Assembly (NCBI GenBank): GCA_000739515.1 | Contig: DF820462.1 | Coordinates: forward strand, 82,849-120,923 | Source: Candidatus Moduliflexus flocculans | GTDB lineage: Bacteria > Moduliflexota > Moduliflexia > Moduliflexales > Moduliflexaceae | Direction of reading: 5' to 3' | DNA: 38,075 nucleotides | Shown here: in pieces, positions 32,551 through 38,075 of the stretch | Numbering within the stretch: the first letter of the stretch is position 1 | Layout: each line of letters begins with the position of its first letter | Made by a program: the position numbers and the translations under genes | The notes under the pieces: model-generated | What the model saw: the letters and a program-made list of their open reading frames with translations, nothing else | What the model was told of the DNA's origin: nothing | The model's database searches: none

Positions 32551-32792
32551 GATAGGCTCATTCCCGTAGTTCCGGCTGCTTGCAAGAAACAGGGGAGATT
32601 CTTGCCGCATACCGGAGACTACAGGACAAACCGGGAAACTCTCCTATTGACGAGAGATCCGGAGGGGAAACAGGGGAACCGATGCGAGAGGGAGGAGGAG
32701 GGCACCCACGCGCATCATAACTTCAGATCACCCATGCAACTTCAAGTTCCCGGAGAAGTGTAAAAAACTTATTATCAGTTTGTGCGTCATGT
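32551..32792 (-). promoter_or_regulatory. long structured leader of lipoprotein gene
   Basis: Pairings possible in the transcript: 32582-32588 with 32599-32605 (7 bp perfect, GCAAGAA/TTCTTGC); 32606-32615 with 32679-32686 (imperfect closing stem, CGCAT/ATGCG); 32631-32634 with 32659-32662; and 32639-32643 with 32652-32656 (CTCTC/GAGAG). The region looks like a folded domain with a closed multiloop, upstream of the lipoprotein start. No known riboswitch consensus is recognised. A cis-acting RNA is possible but unproven. Confidence 0.35.
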
Positions 32793-32798
32793 ACTGTT

Positions 32799-32807
32799 AT
32801 TATATCA
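32799..32807 (-). promoter_or_regulatory. extended -10 promoter for lipoprotein gene
   Basis: On the minus strand TGATATAAT (32807-32799) is a perfect extended -10 (TGn then TATAAT). There is no good -35. Predicted start is near 32792. The rest of 32808-33040 shows no gene. Confidence 0.6.
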
Positions 32808-33040
32808 AAGTACATGCCAAGTCTGGATTTCTGAGAGTTTAAAAAACTTTAAAGACCGGATAACCTGCATAGAATCAATACATTATACGATTGTTTACCC
32901 AGATTCTCCTTGCAGATTGCGGCAATAACATCGGAAGAATTATATCAGAATTGCGTCGTATGTCAGAAATATAATCGCAATACCAGAAATGTAATTTCAG
33001 GTTTAGAGATGACGTGGATATACACACCCAACAATATCCG

Positions 33041-35377
33041 TTATAATGCCTCGACGGCGATCAAACTACTTTTCTTTTTGAGCGGGGGAGCTTTGATTCC
33101 TTGCTGCGGCAGCACGATTTCGAACGACGTATTTCCTGGCACAGAATCGAGACGAATAAATCCATGATGCTTATCTACAATTTGCTGAGTAATACTCAGC
33201 CCTAATCCAGTAGATTTTCCACGTTTTGTGGTAAAAAATGGATCAAAAATTTTTTCTTGAATTTCCTGCGGAATGCCAGGGCCGTTATCCATAATTTTGA
33301 CAGAAATAATATCGGGCAGCGCAGAGGTTTCAATAGTGATCGTTCCTCCCGAGCCTTCAAGCGCTTGCAGGGCATTTTGAATGGTATTCGTCCACACCTG
33401 ATTGAGTTCGCTGCCGAAACATTGGATTTTCGGGAGATCGCCGAAATTTCTGATAATCGAAACATTTTCAGGAATCTGGCTATGTAAAATTGTCAGCGTA
33501 TTTTCAATATCGTCATTTAAATCTACGACTCGTTCCTGGGATTGATCTAAATACGAATATGACTTCAAGGCGCGCACGATTTTTGAAATTGTTTCAACGC
33601 TCAACTGATTGTCTCGCGAAGAAACCAACACCCGGCTGCAATTATTTAAGACATCCATGACTAACGGCACGCTGTACTCGCTGAATAATTTTAACAATGA
33701 TTCCAACTCATCATCAAGATAACATCGGGCAATATCCTTCGCAATTGAGCGGGCATTTCGAATGCCTCGCTCTGTCAACACGTCCAACAACTGCTTGCTT
33801 TGTTCCCGAATAGACGATGTTGTTCGCCGTTGATGGTCTTTTGCAACGACGATCATCCGTTCGATTAACGCAAGAAGCTGCTGGCGATGCTCGACGGTCA
33901 TTCCGGCGTGTACGGCGGTTTCATAGGCGAAAAACGTCTTCTGAATATAATCGGGAATAATCTCGGAGGCCGCTTTAATCGCGCCTGCCGGGGTATTCAA
34001 CTCATGCGCAATTCCGGCCACTAATTGCCCTAATGACGCCATTTTTTCCGATTGAACTAATTGTGTTTGCGTTTCTTTGAGTTCGGCCAGGGTCTCCTGC
34101 AATTCCTCATTTTTGCGCTGCACCTCTTGCAAGAGCGCATTCATGCGCTTATCTTTCTCTCGCAGTTCCTGTTGAGTATTAAACAGGCGAAGATTCGCGT
34201 CTCCCATCTTTATCAGGTTTCGACGCAGTTCGAAGGTTTTTTCATTCAACTTTTGATTCACCTCTTCCAACGAACTTCGAAGTGTAAAACGCTCGAACGC
34301 AACTCCTAACTGTTTGGCAATAAATGTCACAATATCTACGGATTCTTTTTCGTATGAATGTTTTTCGATGCAGCCGAGGTTCAACGTGCCTAATACCGCC
34401 GAATCAGACGCGACGATTGGTATGCAGAGCATGGTGCTCAACTGAGTCTCCAAAAAGCGGCCTTGTTCTAAAAAACACCGATACCAACGCGGACGATTAT
34501 GGAAAATGGAACGTTTGTACTGAACAACATATTTGATGACCGATTCGTCGAACGGAATACGCAACCCATCAGGAATCAGCGTTTCCGAAAACGGCAGGAG
34601 TTCGCGCAGCAGCAATTCGTTCTCTTGAAGCAGCGCTACGGTTGCGTAATCAAGGGGAATCAACCGCTGCAATTGTTTGGCAACTTCGATCAGAATATCA
34701 TCCATGCTGCGGTTGGAATTGATCAGCGAGATGATTTTCGTGGTAAGCGCCATGCGTTGTGTTTTCAGGGTCAGATCGCGATTGATGATGTCAACTTCGG
34801 AACTCTTGGACTGCACAAGCCGCTCAAGCTCGCGTTGGCTTTCTTCATAAGAATAGCGGGTTCGCGAGTTTTCAAGGACAATGCCGACAAACGAAGCAAA
34901 GGCTGATAACAGCGGGATATCCCGCTCTTCGAATGCGCGTTTATCCGTTCGATTGACGGCTTCGAAAGAGCCAATCACCATGTCGCGAACTCGAATTGGC
35001 ACACAGAGAATCGTCTGAGTGTCAAAATGCAAAATCTCGCTGATTTTGGGGTTATAGCGCGAATCTTTGGTCACGTCTGGCACAACAACCGGAATGCCAT
35101 GTTCCGCAACCCATCCGGCAATTCCCTCGCCGCGACGCATCGTCACCCCTTTCAGTTCCTGGCTTTTTTCTCCGGTGGCAACGTGAAAATGAAGCAATTG
35201 CGTCTGTTCATCCCAGAGAATAAGCGAACTGTTTTGGACTCCAAGCAATTTATTCGCCGCTTCAACGATGGCGTTTAATTGTTGGTCGTATGGCATGGCG
35301 GAGTTCAAAAACGAGCACACCTCCGTCAAGACATTGAATTTTACTTCTTCTGTGACAAGATATTCCGTGCTTTCCAC
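33041..35377 (-). CDS. soluble double-GAF sensor histidine kinase
   Basis: A 778-residue cytoplasmic kinase. GAF1 is at about 14-170 (GEGIAGWVAEHG, LCVPIRVRDMVIG) and GAF2 at about 208-363 (LCIPIVASDSAVLGTLNLG). A coiled coil spans about 365-445. HisKA has His458 in GIAHELNTP. A helical insertion of about 160 residues (475-635) follows, rich in Arg, Gln, Leu and Ser, before the HATPase (LNQVWTNTIQNALQAL, DNGPGIP, FDPFFTTK, GLGLS). The start is GTG at 35377 with GAGGGA upstream. It has its own promoter at 35472-35500. The signal is probably a small cytoplasmic molecule or redox cue sensed by the GAF domains. No cognate response regulator is adjacent. Confidence 0.88.
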   Translation of the reverse strand: MESTEYLVTEEVKFNVLTEVCSFLNSAMPYDQQLNAIVEAANKLLGVQNSSLILWDEQTQLLHFHVATGEKSQELKGVTMRRGEGIAGWVAEHGIPVVVPDVTKDSRYNPKISEILHFDTQTILCVPIRVRDMVIGSFEAVNRTDKRAFEERDIPLLSAFASFVGIVLENSRTRYSYEESQRELERLVQSKSSEVDIINRDLTLKTQRMALTTKIISLINSNRSMDDILIEVAKQLQRLIPLDYATVALLQENELLLRELLPFSETLIPDGLRIPFDESVIKYVVQYKRSIFHNRPRWYRCFLEQGRFLETQLSTMLCIPIVASDSAVLGTLNLGCIEKHSYEKESVDIVTFIAKQLGVAFERFTLRSSLEEVNQKLNEKTFELRRNLIKMGDANLRLFNTQQELREKDKRMNALLQEVQRKNEELQETLAELKETQTQLVQSEKMASLGQLVAGIAHELNTPAGAIKAASEIIPDYIQKTFFAYETAVHAGMTVEHRQQLLALIERMIVVAKDHQRRTTSSIREQSKQLLDVLTERGIRNARSIAKDIARCYLDDELESLLKLFSEYSVPLVMDVLNNCSRVLVSSRDNQLSVETISKIVRALKSYSYLDQSQERVVDLNDDIENTLTILHSQIPENVSIIRNFGDLPKIQCFGSELNQVWTNTIQNALQALEGSGGTITIETSALPDIISVKIMDNGPGIPQEIQEKIFDPFFTTKRGKSTGLGLSITQQIVDKHHGFIRLDSVPGNTSFEIVLPQQGIKAPPLKKKSSLIAVEAL

Positions 35378-35471
35378 AACGCATCCCTCACATCTCAGGC
35401 AAGCTTCGTTCCCAGTTTCCGCGGACTCGACTGTTTACAACAGTTTCTGTGGCGTCTTCTCGATGTTTGAA

Positions 35472-35500
35472 ACTGTAACGATGTCGCTGCTGCTTGTCAA
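35472..35500 (-). promoter_or_regulatory. sigma70-type promoter of the GAF kinase gene
   Basis: On the minus strand TTGACA (35500-35495), 17-nt spacer, TACAGT (35477-35472). The -35 is perfect and the -10 has four of six bases. It lies just after the stop of the upstream export gene. A small hairpin ACTGTT/AACAGT at 35430-35444 lies in the leader. Confidence 0.75.
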
Positions 35501-35524
35501 CAGATTTTTAGAACAAGAAATCAG

Positions 35525-37030
35525 TTATTGGATTATTGGAGTCGCAAAAAATACGTTACTGAACGTATTTAAGGCGTGTAGAGGTTTCGGCAGCGCGTTA
35601 AGCATTTCTGGAGGAAGATTTCCATTCTGAATGGGAAGGGAGGCTTTCATTTCGCCAGATTCTTTTTCGGAAGGAGATGAGAACGTCGTCTGAACGGCTT
35701 GAGCAACGGCAGCGCGCTGATAGGAATCACGCAATAACAGCAATTCAAAGGCCGCCTCTCGTTGTAAAAGCACCCAATCATCCGTCACTTGCACAATTTT
35801 CGCACCATCAGGAAGGGTATCTCCTTGTTGAAAGCTCCATTTAATGGGCTTCTTTGTTGGCGTTTTGGGCAAGTTTGAAAACGAGATCGTTCGACGCGCT
35901 TGCTCTTTGCGAATGCCAGAGAGCCGGAGTTGGCTGGGTGACACGGCCATTTCAATTTTTTGTAATTCCTCGCCTTTTTTTACAATCACACTGCGCGTGA
36001 CATCATCAATTTCCTGAAGAATAATATCTTCTTCGGGCATGCTGCCTTCTTCGATGAGCGCTTTTTCAACAAAACGACCAATTTTCGGGATGTCGTTTTT
36101 TCCCGAAACGGGATGGGCTAAATAGGCAACCACGCCATTCGGCGCGGTTAAATCTACCGCAATCCCAAGCAATAGCAGATCAGTAAACACCGTAAATGCT
36201 GATGGCGTCGGCGGAAAAAGACGCGCAAGCCTCTCTTCCCCGATTTGCTGGAGTTGTTCCTCTGAAAGATCGGCACGCGCAAGGAGATAACGCCCATCTT
36301 CTGTTGGCGAGGCGAGCGACAGCAACATCTCGATGATCTCTTGCGGGGCGTCCTTAAGCTGATTCACTAATTCTTCGCGAGTAAATGTGATGGTTTGAGG
36401 CGCTTCAACAGAAGTCCCCGTTGGAAACGTCGGCAAACCTGTCGCTTCAGCAGACGCAATGATGATTTGATCTCCCCATTCCAGTGGAAAATCCATTCCA
36501 GGCGCTTTGCCTGCGCTCAATGCGTTCCAATCCACCACAAATTCTCCGTCTGCGCCAAGCACCTTGATCGCGGAAAGATTCGACGTAGCGTCTGAGGGCA
36601 GGGTTGGGATATACAGTTCAAGCACCTGCTTGATCGTTGCGCCACGCGGCACCATGCGCGCCTGGCCGTTAATCGCGAACGCAATTTGTCCGCTTGACCG
36701 CACAACCGTAATCGTAATGTTCGGATTCGTGACATATTTTCCGATTAACTCTCGGCTGACTAATCTCGCTTTCAACATTGTCGTTGTCAACTGTGCCGCC
36801 TGCACATCTCCCAACATCGGCAGCGTGATCTTGCCGTCTGAACGCACTTCAGCGCTTTTTAAGGAAAATTCAGGAAATCCCCACACCAAAATATCGAGGG
36901 CATCGCCAACGCTAATCACATATTCGCGCGCCGGACGAGTTGTCACGCTTTGGGCGCTGACGGAGTGCGGCAAACAGAACAGGCAACTCGCGAACAATGT
37001 CAGAAGGCATAATTGGCGTTGTACTCTCAT
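35525..37030 (-). CDS. Wza-like polysaccharide export protein with long C-terminal extension
   Basis: A 501-residue periplasmic/outer-membrane protein. The signal peptide ends near SVSA (residue 26) without a lipobox Cys, unlike canonical Wza. The polysaccharide export domain is at about 33-110: YVISVGDALDILVWGFPEFS, VRSDGKITLPMLGDV and TNPNITITVV. A single SLBB-like segment follows (about 116-195, AINGQARMVPRGATI). The remaining about 300 residues do not match the usual family and contain two acidic helical stretches and a beta-rich end. It could be an outer-membrane channel part or a periplasmic adaptor for a glycan or protein export system. No other glycan genes are visible; the small secreted protein gene lies upstream, in the same direction. 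Confidence 0.75.
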   Translation of the reverse strand: MRVQRQLCLLTLFASCLFCLPHSVSAQSVTTRPAREYVISVGDALDILVWGFPEFSLKSAEVRSDGKITLPMLGDVQAAQLTTTMLKARLVSRELIGKYVTNPNITITVVRSSGQIAFAINGQARMVPRGATIKQVLELYIPTLPSDATSNLSAIKVLGADGEFVVDWNALSAGKAPGMDFPLEWGDQIIIASAEATGLPTFPTGTSVEAPQTITFTREELVNQLKDAPQEIIEMLLSLASPTEDGRYLLARADLSEEQLQQIGEERLARLFPPTPSAFTVFTDLLLLGIAVDLTAPNGVVAYLAHPVSGKNDIPKIGRFVEKALIEEGSMPEEDIILQEIDDVTRSVIVKKGEELQKIEMAVSPSQLRLSGIRKEQARRTISFSNLPKTPTKKPIKWSFQQGDTLPDGAKIVQVTDDWVLLQREAAFELLLLRDSYQRAAVAQAVQTTFSSPSEKESGEMKASLPIQNGNLPPEMLNALPKPLHALNTFSNVFFATPIIQ

Positions 37031-37060
37031 GCGTTCGAAAAAATCAGAATGCCGCGTCAG

Positions 37061-37087
37061 GACAGGAAAACGCAGCCATTTCCTGTC
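37061..37087 (-). terminator. hairpin after the small secreted protein gene
   Basis: GACAGGAAA (37061-37069) and TTTCCTGTC (37079-37087) are perfect complements with a 9-nt loop, 18 nt past the stop at 37106. There is no T-run, so it may reduce rather than stop transcription into the export gene. Confidence 0.4.
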
Positions 37088-37105
37088 ATGACAGCAGCCG
37101 TGACA

Positions 37106-37690
37106 TTATTTTGTTGTGGCCACAACAATGGTCGTTTGGTGAATCAATTCGAATGTGTCTGGATTCATATAGAACGTCATCACGCTGACGCGCGTCTTGT
37201 CCGTGGTTCCAGCCGCTGCGCGGGCGCTCCCGTCGTTAATCATTTGCTCTAACGAATCTTTGGTGGCCTGCGGCATAATTTCCACCGGGGTATCGAGTAA
37301 TGTGGCCAATTCATCATTCCCGAGTTCGGTGAAATTGTTTAATTTGCCTTTATAGAATCCGGCAACCTCATCAAATGCCTCGCCCGCAGAACTTTCGTCA
37401 ACAAAATAGATATCAATATTAACAAGCGTCTCTAATTGTTGTTCAACCGTTGCCAATAATGTGGAGACTGATGCTTTTTCTTCCTCGCCCAGAGCCGTAT
37501 CTGTTTCTAATTGTTTCGTCAACGTCTCTTTCTGTGAGGCAAGAAGCGCTTTCGCTTTTGTGAGCGCCACTGATGAGAGATCCGCATCTTTGGTGGCGGT
37601 TGATGGCAGGTCAACAGCCCAACCATTTTGGCTCCAGGCCAATCCCATACATACGACAATCAGCAGCAATATACGTGCTATTTTAGACAT
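37106..37690 (-). CDS. small secreted protein of unknown function
   Basis: 194 residues from the ATG at 37690, chosen because AAAGGAG lies upstream and the signal peptide (Lys3, hydrophobic 6-19, end near NGWA) begins there. The mature part is mostly helical and acidic; residues about 30-90 look like an amphipathic helix pair (VALTKAKALLASQKETLTKQL). A compact end follows with RVSVMTFYMNPDTFELIHQT. No domain is recognised. It precedes the Wza-like gene by about 75 nt, with a hairpin between, and may be a periplasmic partner. Confidence 0.65.
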   Translation of the reverse strand: MSKIARILLLIVVCMGLAWSQNGWAVDLPSTATKDADLSSVALTKAKALLASQKETLTKQLETDTALGEEEKASVSTLLATVEQQLETLVNIDIYFVDESSAGEAFDEVAGFYKGKLNNFTELGNDELATLLDTPVEIMPQATKDSLEQMINDGSARAAAGTTDKTRVSVMTFYMNPDTFELIHQTTIVVATTK

Positions 37691-37773
37691 ACCGACCACT
37701 CCTTTGTTAACAGCGGTTGCATCAGAAAACACTCATCATTATTCCGAAACAAACGACAGTATTAAATAATAGG

Positions 37774-37861
37774 TGTATTGACACAGAACGTTATGGACAA
37801 AGCTGTCAGATTCAAGGTGTCTGACAGCTTTTCCCTGACTACAACGTATTGTGTCAATACA
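37774..37861. repeat. nested palindromic element (GCTGTCAGA core)
   Basis: Outer arms 37774-37792 and 37843-37861 (TGTATTGACACAGAACGTT type) pair in 17 of 19 positions. The core is a perfect 12-bp hairpin, AAAGCTGTCAGA (37799-37810) with TCTGACAGCTTT (37820-37831). Same size and nested plan as the other units but new sequences in both parts. Together with the end repeat it fills most of 37691-38075; no convincing gene is seen there. Confidence 0.8.
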
Positions 37862-38020
37862 AATAACGCTTAAAAACATCATGGACGAACACGCGAACAA
37901 CTCTTCAGGTTTTTCAAGAATGCCACCATTTGTTTTGGCCGTCAAAATAGGCGATTTCACAGTTTCCCTGGCACGACTTCGTCGCGCTGCCAAAGCACGC
38001 ACGCGTTAGCACTCCTGAAT

Positions 38021-38075
38021 AACTGATGTTACGCAGCGCCGCCGACAATTCCCCTCCTGGGAGGGGCAAGGGGTG
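38021..38075 (+). repeat. direct copy of the left-end GC-rich repeat
   Basis: 38029-38075 matches 71-117 in 46 of 47 positions, with similarity continuing leftward (AACTGA). It runs off the window end. A half CACTCCT core (38010-38016) precedes it. Confidence 0.85.

Noticed and set aside
32606..32690. Plus-strand resemblance to a cyclic-di-GMP (GEMM) riboswitch (ACAGGACAAACC and GGGGAACCGATG)
   Set aside because: The stems do not form as in that class, and no plus-strand gene lies downstream; the sequence is more likely a folded minus-strand leader.
37739..38002. 87-codon minus-strand ORF through the nested palindrome
   Set aside because: It reads straight through the repeat, has no ribosome binding site and no domain signal.
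37881..38009. 42-codon plus-strand ORF (MDEHANNSSGFSRM...)
   Set aside because: No ribosome binding site, lies between repeats and ends in a basic run without family resemblance; probably chance.

Overview
The window looks like a piece of chromosome from a Gram-negative, probably uncultured environmental bacterium. The evidence is a TonB-dependent outer-membrane receptor, several lipobox lipoproteins, a Wza-like polysaccharide export protein, FtsH, and a dense set of sensor histidine kinases. Large genomes of sensor-rich, filament- or surface-associated bacteria look like this (for example the candidate phylum KSB3/Modulibacteria). That placement is a guess from style; no rRNA or tRNA gene is present to support it. 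Base composition is patchy: GC-rich genes (radical SAM, DUF4178, SpeE) alternate with visibly AT-richer ones (3086-3547, 8891-9916, 18425-23159). Short palindromic repeats fill nearly every intergenic gap.

Left part, plus strand: the end of a glycerol-3-phosphate type ABC importer operon (ugpE, ugpC), a small protein with two AP2-like repeats, two small lipoproteins, and an ABC-F ATPase. The ABC-F gene has a long leader containing a clear terminator, an alternative antiterminator pairing and a hairpin next to the ribosome binding site. A small membrane zinc-ribbon protein then converges on a minus-strand B12-binding-type radical SAM gene, followed by a DUF4037 gene with a frameshifted 3' end.

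Centre (10074-17021, plus strand): the most system-like locus. The order is S-adenosylmethionine decarboxylase (speD), two zinc-ribbon DUF4178 proteins, a small secreted or membrane peptide, DUF350, a membrane-fused spermidine-synthase-like enzyme, DUF4350, and a MoxR AAA+ ATPase. The last four genes are tightly packed or overlapping. I read it as a membrane-associated system joining aminopropyl transfer to a MoxR chaperone and envelope proteins; the polyamine acceptor and the overall function are unknown. A DapF-like epimerase/racemase with altered substrate residues follows.

Right part, minus strand: a formyltransferase; an unusual 809-residue fusion of two duplicated sensor modules to an MFS transporter; an orphan ABC substrate-binding lipoprotein; ftsH with a near-consensus promoter; and a sensory operon of TonB receptor, orphan substrate-binding protein, HAMP histidine kinase and receiver-histidine kinase. 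This operon is preceded by a lipoprotein with a long structured leader. Then come a double-GAF histidine kinase with its own promoter, a Wza-like export protein and a small secreted protein. The two ends of the window carry near-identical copies of a GC-rich repeat.

A recurrent structural theme is a palindrome inside a palindrome. AT-rich outer arms of a few families surround hairpin cores from other families, giving units of about 85-105 bp at seven places.
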